Below are positions 10,048 to 19,818 of a stretch of DNA of 64,000 nucleotides, one piece after another. Position numbers and translations under genes: made by a program. The stretch comes from Sphingopyxis bauzanensis (GTDB taxonomy: Bacteria > Pseudomonadota > Alphaproteobacteria > Sphingomonadales > Sphingomonadaceae), in NCBI RefSeq assembly GCF_002205675.1, contig NZ_NISK01000003.1, positions 620,001 through 684,000 on the forward strand. The letters are read 5' to 3'. The notes beneath the pieces were generated by a model. The model did no database searches. It had not been told where the DNA came from and was given only the letters and a program-made list of their open reading frames with translations. Every line of letters begins with the position of its first letter. The stretch's first letter is position 1.

Positions 10048-11529
10048 CTACGCCCCTGCCGGATAATGTTGCGCTGCGTCAAGTCGGGCCAGACTGACAT
10101 CACGCCCGAGCAACAACAGCACGTCGAAAATCCCTGGGGAAACGGTCCGGCCGGTTAGGGCAGCGCGTAATGGCCCGGCCAATTTGCCGAGCCCCAGATC
10201 GGCGGCTTCGGCCTCGGCCCGTACGGCGGCGTCCAGCTCTTCTATCGTCCATTGGTTCAGCCCGCGCAGCCGCTGCGTCACGGCAGCCAGCAAGCCTTCC
10301 GGGGCGCCCTTTAGCACCTCGTCGGCCTTTTCGTCCACCGGCAACGGTTCGCTCTGGAACAGGAACATCGCGCCGTCGGCGATTTCCTCGAGCGTCTTGG
10401 CGCGCGGTTTGAGCGATTCCATCGCGCGGGTCAGCACGGCGCGCTCGTCGTCGTTCAGCGCGCGACCGACGAGCGTTTCGACGCGCGGCGCGACCAGCGT
10501 GACCAGCCGCGCATCGTCGGCTTCGCGCAGATAATGGCCGTTGAGATTCTCCAGCTTTTTGAAGTCGAAACGCGACGGCGAGCGCCCGACATGGGCAAGG
10601 TCGAACCATTCGGTTGCCTGCTCGCGGCTGATGATCTCGTCGTCGCCATGCCCCCAGCCGAGGCGGAGCAGATAATTGTTCACCGCTTCGGGGAGGTAGC
10701 CCATTTCGTCGCGGTAAGCATCGACGCCGAGCGCGCCATGGCGCTTCGACAGTTTGGCGCCGTCGGCGCCGTGGATCAGCGGCACATGCGCATAAACCGG
10801 CTCGCGCCAGTTCATTGACCGGATCAGGGCCAGCTGGCGGAAGGCGTTGTTGAGATGGTCGTCTCCGCGGATGACGTGGGTGACGCCCATGTCGTTGTCG
10901 TCGACGACGACGCTGAGCATATAGGTCGGGGTGCCGTCGCTGCGCAGTAGGACAAAATCGTCGAGTTCGGCGTTCTGGACGGTGACATCGCCCTGTACTT
11001 TGTCGGTAATCGTCGCGGCACCGTCTTGCGGCGCGCGAAGGCGCACGACGTGAGGGAGGGCGGGGTCGCCGTCGTCTCGGTCGCGCCAAGGGCTGCGGAC
11101 GCGGAAGGGCAAGCGCTTTTCCTGCGCTTCGGCGCGCATCGCGGCGAGTTCGTCCTGGCTGAGGTAACAGCGATAAGCTTCGCCCTTCGCCAGCAGTTCG
11201 GCGGCGACCGCAGCGTGGCGGTCGGCGCGAGCGAACTGGAACACCGTCTCGCCATCCCAGTCGAGATCGAGCCATTGCATCCCGTCGATGATGGCGTCGA
11301 TCGCTGCATCGGTGGAGCGCGCGCGGTCGGTATCTTCGATCCGCAGCAGGAATTTGCCGCCATGATGGCGCGCGAACAGCCAGTTGAACAGCGCGGTGCG
11401 CGCGCCGCCGATGTGCAGAAAACCGGTCGGCGAGGGGGCGAACCGCGTCACGACGTCGGCGCCCGTTGCTTCCGTGGCGGTCGCGGTCAAACTGGTTTCA
11501 ATTTTGGTTGCCACCAAGGCCTCTTTCAC
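10048..11529 (-). CDS. gltX: Glutamyl-tRNA synthetase
   Basis: 493 residues. A class I aminoacyl-tRNA synthetase that charges tRNA-Glu. The HIGH-type motif is in [30 protein letters not shown] and the KMSKS-type loop is [14 protein letters not shown]. The C-terminal anticodon-binding helical domain is complete. The first 25 or so residues ([24 protein letters not shown]) form a short extension before [11 protein letters not shown]; a start nearer the catalytic domain cannot be excluded. The neighbour on the other strand, beginning 43 bases from its start, is the remnant of comEC. Confidence 0.96.
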   Translation of the reverse strand: MKEALVATKIETSLTATATEATGADVVTRFAPSPTGFLHIGGARTALFNWLFARHHGGKFLLRIEDTDRARSTDAAIDAIIDGMQWLDLDWDGETVFQFARADRHAAVAAELLAKGEAYRCYLSQDELAAMRAEAQEKRLPFRVRSPWRDRDDGDPALPHVVRLRAPQDGAATITDKVQGDVTVQNAELDDFVLLRSDGTPTYMLSVVVDDNDMGVTHVIRGDDHLNNAFRQLALIRSMNWREPVYAHVPLIHGADGAKLSKRHGALGVDAYRDEMGYLPEAVNNYLLRLGWGHGDDEIISREQATEWFDLAHVGRSPSRFDFKKLENLNGHYLREADDARLVTLVAPRVETLVGRALNDDERAVLTRAMESLKPRAKTLEEIADGAMFLFQSEPLPVDEKADEVLKGAPEGLLAAVTQRLRGLNQWTIEELDAAVRAEAEAADLGLGKLAGPLRAALTGRTVSPGIFDVLLLLGRDVSLARLDAAQHYPAGA

Positions 11530-11572
11530 TCAATTTGCCGCGCATCGCAGCGGCGATCGGGGAGCCCCTAGC

Positions 11573-12090
11573 ATGGCGACAAGGCAGCTTCAAACGCCCA
11601 ATGCGGTGCGCTGGGGAGGTCGCTGGCAGACGCTGGGTGATGCGATCGAGGAGCGACTGGAGGAAGACCGCTAGCGGATTGCGCTGTGGCCGCCGGTTAC
11701 GTTCGGCGCAGGCACTGCTCTGTAGCTGGCTCTGCCGACCGTGATGCACTGGATCGGGGCGCTGCTGGCACTGAGCGCGTGAGCGTGGGCAGGGCCGCTG
11801 GCGGGCTGGCAGCGTCGGCTCGGGCGCTCGATCGTCATCGGCTGCGTCGACGTTGCGATAGGAATTCTGCTCATCTGCGGCCGCGCCTTGTAGGGTGCCC
11901 GCCCGGTGTTGGCGTAGCCAGTGACGACCGCTGGTTACCGCGCGAATGCGTCGAGCGCTGGATAACGATCGACCGGGAAAGTCTGGCCGAAACCCGCGGG
12001 TTGACGCTCTATCTGGGGGGTCGGCCCACGGCCGTCGCCACGCTGCGCGCGAGGGACGCGCATCCGTGGCGGCAGCCGCAGCAGCTTAGT
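11573..12090 (+). pseudogene. comEC: Decayed comEC (DNA-uptake channel) with internal deletion
   Basis: The frame opens at ATG 11573 (MATRQLQTPNAVRWGGRW...IEERLEEDR) and then runs through in-frame stops at 11672, 11723, 11780 and 11891. Readable text continues between them: RIALWPPVTFGAGTAL, LALPTVMHWIGALLALSA, then AWAGPLAGWQRRLGRSIVIGCV. This resembles the membrane-anchored N-terminus of sphingomonad ComEC/Rec2 proteins. From about 11907 the frame shifts and a different part appears: DDRWLPRECVERWITIDRESLAETRGLTLYLG and DAHPW, resembling the ComEC C-terminus. The middle (competence and metallo-beta-lactamase-like regions, well over 1.5 kb) is missing. Divergent from gltX and convergent with lexA. 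No functional product is expected. Confidence 0.75.
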
Positions 12091-12775
12091 GGTAACGACG
12101 AAGCAGTCCCGACAAACGCCCTTGCACGATGACGCGGTTGGCGGGGTAACGCTGCGGCTCATAGGCGCTGTTCGCGGGGTCGAGCCGGATCATCGGGCCT
12201 TCGCGGCGGAAATATTTGAGCGTCGCGTCCTGTCCATCGACGAGCGCGACGACGATGTCGCCCTCGCGCGCGGTGCTGGCTTTCTGGATTAGCGCATAAT
12301 CGCCGTCGAAGATTCCGGCCTCCACCATCGAGTCTCCCGAAACTTCGAGCGCATAATGTTCCCCCGAGCCGAGCAGCGCGGCGGGAACCGAGAGGTGGTT
12401 GTGATCCTCGAACGCTTCGATCGGGACGCCTGCGGCGATCTTGCCGTGCAGCGGCACCTCGACGATGTCATTGGCGGCGATCGGGCGCATCGCGGGGGCG
12501 GGTTTGCGCAGCGAGACGATATTGTCACGATCGTTTCGCACGGGAGATTTGGCCGCTTCGGGCACCTTGATCACTTCGAGCGCGCGGGCGCGGTTGGGGA
12601 GCCGGCGGAGGAAACCCCGCTCTTCCAAGGCACTGATAAGGCGGTGAATTCCCGACTTGGATTTTAACCCCAACGCTTCCTTCATCTCCTCGAACGATGG
12701 CGAAATGCCGCTCGCGTCGAGCTTTAGCTGAATGAAGTGAAGCAGTTCATGCTGCTTGGCCGTCAACATTGTCAT
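12086..12775 (-). CDS. lexA: LexA repressor
   Basis: 229 residues. Represses SOS genes and is inactivated by RecA-stimulated self-cleavage. The N-terminal winged helix ([54 protein letters not shown]) binds DNA. The Ala-Gly cleavage bond is in [12 protein letters not shown]. The catalytic Ser is in [16 protein letters not shown] and the Lys in [11 protein letters not shown], so the dyad is intact. A second start, giving MLTAKQ, is six bases inside. A LexA box is present just upstream, implying autoregulation. Confidence 0.97.
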   Translation of the reverse strand: MTMLTAKQHELLHFIQLKLDASGISPSFEEMKEALGLKSKSGIHRLISALEERGFLRRLPNRARALEVIKVPEAAKSPVRNDRDNIVSLRKPAPAMRPIAANDIVEVPLHGKIAAGVPIEAFEDHNHLSVPAALLGSGEHYALEVSGDSMVEAGIFDGDYALIQKASTAREGDIVVALVDGQDATLKYFRREGPMIRLDPANSAYEPQRYPANRVIVQGRLSGLLRRYH

Positions 12776-12806
12776 TCTCCGTCAGGACCAGAACCGGACA
12801 TAATGA

Positions 12807-12821
12807 GAACGATAGTGGAAC
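12807..12821 (-). promoter_or_regulatory. LexA operator (SOS box)
   Basis: The plus strand reads GAAC-N7-GAAC; on the lexA coding strand this is GTTC-CACTATC-GTTC, the direct-repeat LexA site known from alphaproteobacteria. It lies 32-46 bases upstream of the lexA start, a normal position for autorepression. Confidence 0.85.
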
Positions 12822-12834
12822 AGAGCGGGACTTG

Positions 12835-14025
12835 TCAAGCGATGACGATGTAGTCCGCCATGACGCCCGCATCGCGCGGCGGTGCGGCGATGTTGCGGAT
12901 CAGCAGCGCGTTTGCCGCGGCGAGCGGCAGCGTCATGCCGCTGTCTTGCCTGATCAGCGGGGTCAGCCGGCCGTTTTCGATTCGCGCGCGCAGATAATCG
13001 CGGCGCCCGCCGCCGCCGTCCAAAGGGGTCGCGAGCGGCGCCCGGTGTATCGCGGGGAGCGGATGGCGCGCACCGGCGAGGTGGCGGACGAGTGGGAGCA
13101 GGAACAGGGTCGCGGTGACGAGCGCCGACGACGGGTTGCCGGGCAGGCCGAGCAGGATCGCATCGCCAATCGTTCCGGCGATCAGCGGCTTGCCCGGGCG
13201 CATCGCGATCTTCCAGAAATTGACGGTGCCGCCCGCGTCCTGCAGCGCACCGCGTACATGGTCGTGGTCACCGACCGAGGCGCCGCCGACGGTGACGACG
13301 ACGTCGTGACGTCGCGCCAAATTCTTCAAAACCTTGGCCAAAATTGCGCGATCGTCGCGAACGTGGTGGGGCAGGCTGGCGGTGGCGGGTTCGCCCGCGA
13401 GCATAGCCGCCAGCATCGGGCTGTTGCTGTCGGGGATCTGCCCCGCGGTCAGCGCGCGTCCGGCTTGGACGAGTTCGTCGCCAGTGGTGAGGATGGCGAC
13501 GCGCGGGCGGCGTCCGACCACAAGTTGCTCGGCGCCGCTCATCGCTGCGGCGGCGATCGCGCCGGGGTTCAGGCGGGTTCCCGTTGGGAGCAGACAATCG
13601 CCGGCGGCGAAGTCGCTCGCACGGGCGCGGATATGGCGGCCGCGCTTGGCGGGGCCGTCGCCGGTCAAGGTCAGCGCGGTGCCATCGGCGGCGACATCCT
13701 CCTGCACAATGACGGTGTCGGCGCCATCGGGGACGAGCGCCCCGGTGAAGATGCGCATCGCTTCGCCCGCGTTCACGCTGCGACCCGGCGCGGTCCCCGC
13801 GGCGCTTTCGCCGATAATGGTCCACGGGCCGGGCAGGTCGTCGAAGCGAATCGCATAGCCGTCCATCGCCGATAATGGCGCGGCGGGCTGGTCGCGCTGG
13901 GCGAAGATATTATCCAAGGTGTAGAGGCCAAAACATTCGAAAAAGGATATTTTCTCGGGCGACAGCGGGCCACGCAACGCCAGCAGCCGCGCCTGCGCCT
14001 CCTCGACCGGCAGCAGCGCGCTCAT
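12835..14025 (-). CDS. moeA: Molybdopterin molybdenumtransferase MoeA
   Basis: 396 residues from the ATG giving [19 protein letters not shown]. It inserts molybdate into adenylylated molybdopterin in Moco biosynthesis. MoeA features: an early [15 protein letters not shown], the [13 protein letters not shown] block, the MoaB/Mog-like domain with [10 protein letters not shown] and [17 protein letters not shown], then [12 protein letters not shown] and a C-terminal beta-barrel domain. A longer frame exists upstream but runs into moaC. This start overlaps the moaC stop by four bases, as expected for translational coupling. The lexA SOS box lies between this gene's stop and lexA. Confidence 0.94.
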   Translation of the reverse strand: MSALLPVEEAQARLLALRGPLSPEKISFFECFGLYTLDNIFAQRDQPAAPLSAMDGYAIRFDDLPGPWTIIGESAAGTAPGRSVNAGEAMRIFTGALVPDGADTVIVQEDVAADGTALTLTGDGPAKRGRHIRARASDFAAGDCLLPTGTRLNPGAIAAAAMSGAEQLVVGRRPRVAILTTGDELVQAGRALTAGQIPDSNSPMLAAMLAGEPATASLPHHVRDDRAILAKVLKNLARRHDVVVTVGGASVGDHDHVRGALQDAGGTVNFWKIAMRPGKPLIAGTIGDAILLGLPGNPSSALVTATLFLLPLVRHLAGARHPLPAIHRAPLATPLDGGGGRRDYLRARIENGRLTPLIRQDSGMTLPLAAANALLIRNIAAPPRDAGVMADYIVIA

Positions 14026-14495
14026 TGGGCGCGCCAGTCGCCCGAGCGGCCGCCGCTCTTTTCGAGCAAGCGGATGTCGCCGAGCACCATCGCGCGGTCC
14101 AGCGCCTTCGCCATGTCGTAAAGCGTGAGCAGCGCGACCGACGCCGCGGTCAACGCCTCCATCTCGACCCCGGTCTGGCCCTTGGTTTCCGCGGTAGCTG
14201 TGACAGTGATTCCATTGTATTCCCACGCAAAGTCCACGCCAACTTTGGTGAGCGCAAGCGGGTGGCAGAGCGGGATGAGATCGGCGGTGCGCTTGGCGGC
14301 CATGATTCCGGCGATGCGCGCGGTCGACAGCACGTCGCCCTTGGGCGCATTACCGTCGCGGATCGTTTCGAGGGCGTCGGTCGACATGGTGATCCGGCCG
14401 CTGGCGATGGCGCGGCGCTGGGTGGCAGGCTTGGCGCCAACATCGACCATATGCGCGGCGCCGGTCTGGTCGAGATGAGTCGGTTTGAGGGTCAT
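14022..14495 (-). CDS. moaC: Cyclic pyranopterin monophosphate synthase MoaC
   Basis: 157 residues, the standard size. It catalyses the second part of the conversion of GTP to cyclic pyranopterin monophosphate, working after MoaA. Family motifs are complete: [44 protein letters not shown] (active-site His/Pro loop) and [27 protein letters not shown] (active-site Lys and Asp). It forms an ATGA-overlapping pair with moeA. The 217-base gap on the trpC side contains no convincing gene. Confidence 0.96.
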   Translation of the reverse strand: MTLKPTHLDQTGAAHMVDVGAKPATQRRAIASGRITMSTDALETIRDGNAPKGDVLSTARIAGIMAAKRTADLIPLCHPLALTKVGVDFAWEYNGITVTATAETKGQTGVEMEALTAASVALLTLYDMAKALDRAMVLGDIRLLEKSGGRSGDWRAQ

Positions 14496-14712
14496 TGCGG
14501 GAGCGAAGCAAGGTGGGGTGGGAAAGGCAAGGGCAGATGAGGGGCGTGGGGTTCAATGCGGGAATATGGTGCCTTGAAGCGACCGAAACTAGCAGTGCCC
14601 CTGCGCAGGCGAGAGCTGCTGCCGGTTTACGCAGCAGCGCAGGAGCAGGCGGCTAGCGACCGCCTGCGCGGCGACGGTTTTGTGGGTCCTGCTCGCCATT
14701 CAGGAGCTGACA

Positions 14713-15498
14713 TCAGCCCCCGAGCAGCGCCTTCGTTGCCGCCGTGACGTCAGCTTGGCGCATCAGGCTTTCGCCGACGAGGAAGGTTTTTACGCCGCTG
14801 GCCGCGAGGCGCTGGCAGTCGGTGTGGGTGCCGATGCCGCTTTCGCCGACGAGCAGGGTGCCCGTGGGGACAAGTTTGGCGATACGTTCGGTGACGCCGA
14901 GGTCGGTTTCGAAAGTGCGCAAGTCGCGGTTGTTGACGCCGATCAGGCGCGATTGCAGCTGGGTCAGGGCGCGGTCGAGTTCGGCTTCGTCGTGAACCTC
15001 GACGAGCACGTCCATGCCGCGGTCGAGCGCCGCGGCCTCGATCTCTTGCATTGCGCCATTGTCCAGCGCGGCGACGATGATCAGGATCGCGTCGGCGCCA
15101 ATCGCGCGCGCTTCGGCGACCTGCCAGGGGTCGATCATGAAATCCTTGCGCAGCGCGGGCAGCGGGCAGGCGTTGCGCGCGGCGATGAGATAATCCTCAT
15201 GCCCCTGGAAATATGGGGCGTCGGTGAGCACCGAGAGGCAGGCGGCGCCGCCCGCAGTATAAGCGCGGGCATGGTCGTCGGGGTTGAAATCGTTACGAAT
15301 CAATCCTTTGGAGGGCGATGCTTTCTTGATCTCGGCGATCAGGGCAAAGCCGCCTGCGTCGATTTTCGCCTGCAAGGCGGCGTGGAAGCCGCGCACCGGG
15401 CTGGCGTCGATCGCGTCGAGGTCGGTGAACGAGCGCAGCGCTCGGCGCGCGGCCACTTCTTCGGCTTTGGTGGCGAGGATCTGGGTCAGCTTGTTCAT
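14713..15498 (-). CDS. trpC: Indole-3-glycerol phosphate synthase
   Basis: 261 residues, a single-domain TrpC without fused TrpF. It forms the indole ring from CdRP in tryptophan synthesis. TIM-barrel motifs: [21 protein letters not shown] with the catalytic Lys, [25 protein letters not shown] with the catalytic Glu, [15 protein letters not shown] and [11 protein letters not shown]. It overlaps trpD by four bases and ends the trpG-trpD-trpC series. Confidence 0.97.
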   Translation of the reverse strand: MNKLTQILATKAEEVAARRALRSFTDLDAIDASPVRGFHAALQAKIDAGGFALIAEIKKASPSKGLIRNDFNPDDHARAYTAGGAACLSVLTDAPYFQGHEDYLIAARNACPLPALRKDFMIDPWQVAEARAIGADAILIIVAALDNGAMQEIEAAALDRGMDVLVEVHDEAELDRALTQLQSRLIGVNNRDLRTFETDLGVTERIAKLVPTGTLLVGESGIGTHTDCQRLAASGVKTFLVGESLMRQADVTAATKALLGG

Positions 15499-16493
15499 TT
15501 ATAGGCGATCCAGCAGTTGAGGAGCGCGTGGGCGAGCCCTTTATCGATCGCTTCGGCGGCTTCCTCGACGCCTTCGGTCAGCGTTTCGGCGGCGCCCGCG
15601 ATGACGAGCGCTTCGGCGGCGTTGTACAGGACCGCGTCGCGATAGGCGCCGGGGGCGCCCTCCAGCAGTTCGCGGAGCGCCTTGGCATTGTCGGCCGCAT
15701 CACCGCCGCGAATGGCCTCGATCGGGTGGGTGGGCAGACCTGCGTCGGCGGCGTGGCTGCGCTGCATGAACACGCCCTCGGCGTTGACCACCGCGACCTC
15801 GTTGCCGCCCGCCAGTGACAGTTCGTCGATGCCTTCATCGCCCGAGACAACGCGCGAATGGTCGGTGCCGAGCCGGTGTAGCGCCTCGGCATATACGGGG
15901 ACATAGCCGGGGCGCGCGATGCCGATCAGCTGGCGGGTGACGCGCGCGGGATTTGCGAGCGGGCCCATCAGGTTGAAGATGGTGCGGCGGGCGAGCTTCT
16001 GGCGGATCGGCTGGATGCGCTTCATCGCCGGATGGTGGTTGGCGGCAAAGAGGAAACAGATGCCGAGGTCGGCGAGGGTAGCTTCGGCGAGGCGCCCGGC
16101 GCGTTCCATGTCGAGCCCGAGGACTTCGAGGGTGTCGGCGGCGCCGGATTTTGAGGAAGCGGCACGATTTCCGTGCTTTGCGACGGGTACTTCGCACGCC
16201 GCAACGACAATCGCGACCGCGGTCGAGACGTTGAGCGTGTGGTGGCCGTCGCCGCCGGTGCCGCACACATCGATTGCGCCTTTGGGGGCATCGATGGGGA
16301 TCAGCCGGTCGCGCAGCGCCTGCGCCGCGGCGGCGATTTCGACCATGGTTTCGCCGCGATCGGACAAAGCGGTGAGGAATTCGGCGATCTCGTCCTCGCT
16401 CGTACCCGCGTCGAGGATGTCGGCGAAGGCCTGCGCGGCCTCGTCATGACCCAGCAGATGCGCGGGGTCGGGCAGCAGGCCGAACCGGCTCAT
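15495..16493 (-). CDS. trpD: Anthranilate phosphoribosyltransferase
   Basis: 332 residues. It transfers the phosphoribosyl group from PRPP to anthranilate. The PRPP/Mg loop [17 protein letters not shown], then [23 protein letters not shown], the [37 protein letters not shown] anthranilate-binding region and [10 protein letters not shown] are all present. ATGA-type overlaps on both sides, with trpG upstream and trpC downstream, show tight coupling. Confidence 0.97.
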   Translation of the reverse strand: MSRFGLLPDPAHLLGHDEAAQAFADILDAGTSEDEIAEFLTALSDRGETMVEIAAAAQALRDRLIPIDAPKGAIDVCGTGGDGHHTLNVSTAVAIVVAACEVPVAKHGNRAASSKSGAADTLEVLGLDMERAGRLAEATLADLGICFLFAANHHPAMKRIQPIRQKLARRTIFNLMGPLANPARVTRQLIGIARPGYVPVYAEALHRLGTDHSRVVSGDEGIDELSLAGGNEVAVVNAEGVFMQRSHAADAGLPTHPIEAIRGGDAADNAKALRELLEGAPGAYRDAVLYNAAEALVIAGAAETLTEGVEEAAEAIDKGLAHALLNCWIAYK

Positions 16494-17080
16494 GCGGCTT
16501 GCCGCGCCAATACGGGCAGTCCGGCTACGCCCATGAAGTTGGCGAGCATCGCATGGCCATGTTCGGTCGCGATGCTTTCGGGGTGGAATTGCACCCCGTG
16601 GATCGGCAGGTCGACGTGACGGAGGCCCATCACCGCGCCGTCGTCACTCGTCGCGTTGATGATCAGGCAGTCGGGAATGTCGACAACCTCGAGGCTGTGA
16701 TAGCGCGTCGCCTGAAATGGGGAGGGCAGGCCGGTGTAAAGGCCGGTGCCGTCGTGGCAGACGGGCGACGTCTTGCCGTGCATCAGGTGGCCGCGCTGGA
16801 CTGTGCCGCCGAAATGTTGGCCGATCGCCTGATGACCGAGGCAGACGCCGAGCAACGGGCGCTGGGCAGCGGCGCAGGCGGCGACAAGGTCGAGGCTGAT
16901 CCCGGCTTCATTCGGGGTGCAGGGGCCGGGCGAGATCAGGATGGCATCGGCGCCGGTCGCGAGTGCTTCAGCGGCGGTCAGCGCGTCGTTGCGTTCGACG
17001 CGTACGTCGGCGCCCAGCTCGATCAGGTAATGAACGAGGTTGAAGGTAAAGCTGTCGTAATTGTCGATGACGAGGATCAT
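16490..17080 (-). CDS. trpG: Anthranilate synthase glutamine amidotransferase component
   Basis: 196 residues starting [19 protein letters not shown], the usual TrpG/PabA start; an open frame extends 31 codons further but without family similarity. A class I amidotransferase supplying ammonia to TrpE. The triad is visible: Cys in [15 protein letters not shown], and His and Glu in VQFHPESI. Stop overlaps trpD. It could also serve para-aminobenzoate synthesis, as TrpG/PabA often do; that is family knowledge only. Confidence 0.95.
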   Translation of the reverse strand: MILVIDNYDSFTFNLVHYLIELGADVRVERNDALTAAEALATGADAILISPGPCTPNEAGISLDLVAACAAAQRPLLGVCLGHQAIGQHFGGTVQRGHLMHGKTSPVCHDGTGLYTGLPSPFQATRYHSLEVVDIPDCLIINATSDDGAVMGLRHVDLPIHGVQFHPESIATEHGHAMLANFMGVAGLPVLARQAA

Positions 17081-17196
17081 GGGGGTGGGCCGTAATGGGT
17101 GAAGGCGCGCGAGTGAAGCAATAAGTCCTTTTGTGCGGACGAAGCGGGATTTGCGGGTCGCGATCTTCCCCATGGCTTCGCCACAGGGAGGATTGG

Positions 17197-18258
17197 TTAC
17201 TGCGCCATCAGCTTTGCCAGATCGTCCTTCCAGAACTTTGCCCAGGTGTGGGTGCTGTGGCCCTTGGTTTCAGGGCTGGCTGGGATGAGGATGAACGTCG
17301 TCGTTTTCATCCGCGATGCCGCCTTTTCGGTGATACCGTAGGCGGGCGGGTTGATGAAATCGTCGGCGCTGTTGATCCACAGGATCGGGACATTGATCTT
17401 TTCGAGGTCGGGCCACGGGTTGTATGTACGCGAGCTATCGAGCTGATAAATCAAGTCATTGGAGTCGTTGCGGCCATAGGTGCGGGCAAAGGCCTCGTCC
17501 TTGTATGTCTCGGCCGCGGCACGGGTTGGATATTGCAACTGGAGCGCATAAGGGTTGGCGCCTGCGATCAGCGTCAGCGAGGCGGCGGTGCGCAGGCCTG
17601 CGGCGGGCGGGGTGGTGTAATTGCCGTCCTGCCATAGCGGGTCGGCCTTGATCGCGTCGATGGTCAGCGTGCGCCATATGCGGTTCTGCCCCGCGATCTC
17701 GACCGGCAGGCAGGCAAAGGGCGCGAGCTTTTCCGCGAAACCGGGGCGGGTGGTGCCCCAGGCAAAGGCGTGCATGCAGCCCATCGACGTGCCGAGGATC
17801 AGCTTGAGTTTGTGGACGCCGAGCTTTTCGGTGAGCATCCAGTGCTGCGCGGCGACCATGTCGTCATAGTCATATTTTGGGAACGCCATCCGCATCCCGT
17901 CGCTGGGCTTGGACGAGCCGCCATGGCCGATGTTGTCGGGCAGGATGATGTAGTATTTCGCGGTGTCGAGCAGCTGACCTGGGCCGAACAGCTCGCTGGC
18001 AAATTGCGGCTGGAAGAATTGCTTGCCGGTGCCGCCGGTGCCGTGGAGGATCATCACGGCGTTGGTGACATGGCCCTTTTTGTCGCGCTGCGGTGTGCCG
18101 AGCGTCGTGTAGTGGATTTTGAGTTCGGGCAGTTTCTCGCCGGTGGTGAAAGTGAAATCCTTCAGGATCGCGTCGCCTTCGACAGCGCCTGCGGGGGTTT
18201 GGGCGTGGGCGGGAAGGCTGGTGAGCAGCAGGGCGAGCGGGGCGAGGATTTTGTGCAT
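17197..18258 (-). CDS. Secreted alpha/beta hydrolase of the homoserine-acetyltransferase-like (MetX) fold
   Basis: 353 residues with a signal peptide ([21 protein letters not shown]), so exported. The nucleophile elbow is [16 protein letters not shown] (Ser), the acid is in [17 protein letters not shown] and the His in [14 protein letters not shown], a complete Ser-Asp-His triad. The front region [16 protein letters not shown] and [15 protein letters not shown] resembles MetX-type proteins. The substrate is unknown, and being exported it is unlikely to be a true amino-acid acyltransferase. It lies inside the trp series, between trpE and trpG, with 117 bases before trpG. Confidence 0.85.
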   Translation of the reverse strand: MHKILAPLALLLTSLPAHAQTPAGAVEGDAILKDFTFTTGEKLPELKIHYTTLGTPQRDKKGHVTNAVMILHGTGGTGKQFFQPQFASELFGPGQLLDTAKYYIILPDNIGHGGSSKPSDGMRMAFPKYDYDDMVAAQHWMLTEKLGVHKLKLILGTSMGCMHAFAWGTTRPGFAEKLAPFACLPVEIAGQNRIWRTLTIDAIKADPLWQDGNYTTPPAAGLRTAASLTLIAGANPYALQLQYPTRAAAETYKDEAFARTYGRNDSNDLIYQLDSSRTYNPWPDLEKINVPILWINSADDFINPPAYGITEKAASRMKTTTFILIPASPETKGHSTHTWAKFWKDDLAKLMAQ

Positions 18259-18293
18259 GGCGCGACGCTAACGCGCGCCAAGTTCAGGTCAAG

Positions 18294-19811
18294 CTATTGC
18301 CCATATCCCGGCGTTCCCGCCAGCCGTACCGCCTCGCGCGCAGCAGCGAAGAGGGCGCCCGCCTTGGCCTCGCACTCGCGCTGTTCATAGGCGGGGTCGC
18401 TATCGGCGACGATACCGGCGCCCGCTTGCACATGCATTTCGCCATCCTTGACGATTGCGGTGCGCAGCACGATGCAGCTGTCCATATTGCCGTCGGGGGC
18501 GAAATAGCCGACGCCGCCCGCATAAGGCCCGCGCGCGACGGCTTCGAGCTCGGCGATGATCTGGCAAGCGCGGACTTTGGGGGCGCCGCTGACGGTGCCG
18601 GCGGGGAAGCCCGCGAACAGCGCGTCGATGGCGTCCTTGTCGGGGGCGATGCGGCCGATGACGTTCGAGACGATGTGCATGACGTGGCTGTAAAATTCGA
18701 CGGTGTAGCTGTCGGTGACGGTGACACTGCCGCCGACCGCGGCGCGGCCGACGTCGTTGCGGCCGAGGTCGAGCAGCATCAGATGTTCGGCGCGTTCCTT
18801 GGGATCGGCGAGCAGGCTTTCGCGGTTTTCGACATCCTCGGCGCTGGTCTTGCCGCGCGGGCGGGTTCCGGCGATCGGGCGGATCGTGATTTCGCCGTCG
18901 CGCACGCGGACAAGGATTTCGGGTGACGAGCCGATCAGCGCGAAGCCGGGCAGGTCGAGGAAATAGAGGAAGGGCGAGGGGTTGATGCGGCGGAGCGCGC
19001 GGTAGAGGTCGAAGGGCGGCAGGTCGAAGGGGGTCGAGAAGCGCTGCGACAGCACGACCTGAAAAATGTCGCCCGCGGCGATATAATTCTTGGCCTTGGC
19101 GACCATCGCGGCGAATTGCGCGGGCGGGGTGGCGGGGTTGGCCGCGATGTCGGCGGGGAGCGCATCGGTCAAGGCGCGGTCGGCGGACACGCTGGCGGTC
19201 GACAGGCGCGCGGCGATGGTGTCGAGCCGGTCCTGCGCGGTCTCGATCATCCGGTCGAGTGCGCCGTCGGCATCGGGCCAGATCGGCGCGATCAGGAACA
19301 GTTCGTCGGCGAGGCGGTCGAAGACGAGGATCGTCGTCGGGCGGACGAACACCATGTCGGGCAGTTCGAGCCCGGCCCCCGACGCGCGCGGGATGCGCTC
19401 GACGAGGCCGATGGTTTCATAAGCGAAGAAGCCGACGAGCGTTGCGAGCGCCTTGGGCAAGCCGTCGGGGACGTCGAACCGGCATTCGGCGACGAGATCG
19501 CGCAGCGCCTGCAACGCCGGAGTGGCGAGGGGCTGAAAGGCGCCCCGGTCATGGCGCCAGTCGCGGTTTATGCGCGCGGTGTCCCCGGTCACTTCAAACA
19601 TCAGGTCGGGATCGAGCCCGATCAGGCTGTAACGCCCGCGCGTTTCGCCGCTTTCGACTGATTCAAGCACCCAGTCGCCGCGCCCCGGTTCGATCAGCTT
19701 GAGCGCTGCCGAGACAGGAGTTTCGATGTCGGCGATCAGCCGCTGCCAGACGACCGCGCCGCGGCCGCGCGCCAGGGCCTCGAGCGCCGCGGCTTTGCCC
19801 TCCAACGCCAC
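18294..19811 (-). CDS. trpE: Anthranilate synthase component I
   Basis: 505 residues. It converts chorismate to anthranilate with TrpG, the committed and feedback-inhibited step of tryptophan synthesis. The N-terminal Trp-binding region has LESVESGETRGRYSLIG. The chorismate-binding domain has IVLSQRFSTPFDLPPFDLYRALRRINPSPFLYFLDL, PIAGTRPRGKTSAEDVENRESLLADPKERAEHLMLLDLGRNDVGRA and ITVRPI-like strands, then AGGVGYFAPDGNMDSCIVLRTA. Complete. It starts eight bases after the stop of the chaperone gene upstream, suggesting read-through from there. Confidence 0.96.
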   Translation of the reverse strand: MALEGKAAALEALARGRGAVVWQRLIADIETPVSAALKLIEPGRGDWVLESVESGETRGRYSLIGLDPDLMFEVTGDTARINRDWRHDRGAFQPLATPALQALRDLVAECRFDVPDGLPKALATLVGFFAYETIGLVERIPRASGAGLELPDMVFVRPTTILVFDRLADELFLIAPIWPDADGALDRMIETAQDRLDTIAARLSTASVSADRALTDALPADIAANPATPPAQFAAMVAKAKNYIAAGDIFQVVLSQRFSTPFDLPPFDLYRALRRINPSPFLYFLDLPGFALIGSSPEILVRVRDGEITIRPIAGTRPRGKTSAEDVENRESLLADPKERAEHLMLLDLGRNDVGRAAVGGSVTVTDSYTVEFYSHVMHIVSNVIGRIAPDKDAIDALFAGFPAGTVSGAPKVRACQIIAELEAVARGPYAGGVGYFAPDGNMDSCIVLRTAIVKDGEMHVQAGAGIVADSDPAYEQRECEAKAGALFAAAREAVRLAGTPGYGQ

Positions 19812-19818
19812 CGCGACG

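Noticed and set aside
12835..14226. Longer moeA frame starting inside moaC
   Set aside because: The extra N-terminal residues overlap moaC antiparallel to no conserved MoeA sequence; the ATG at 14025 fits the family start and the ATGA overlap.
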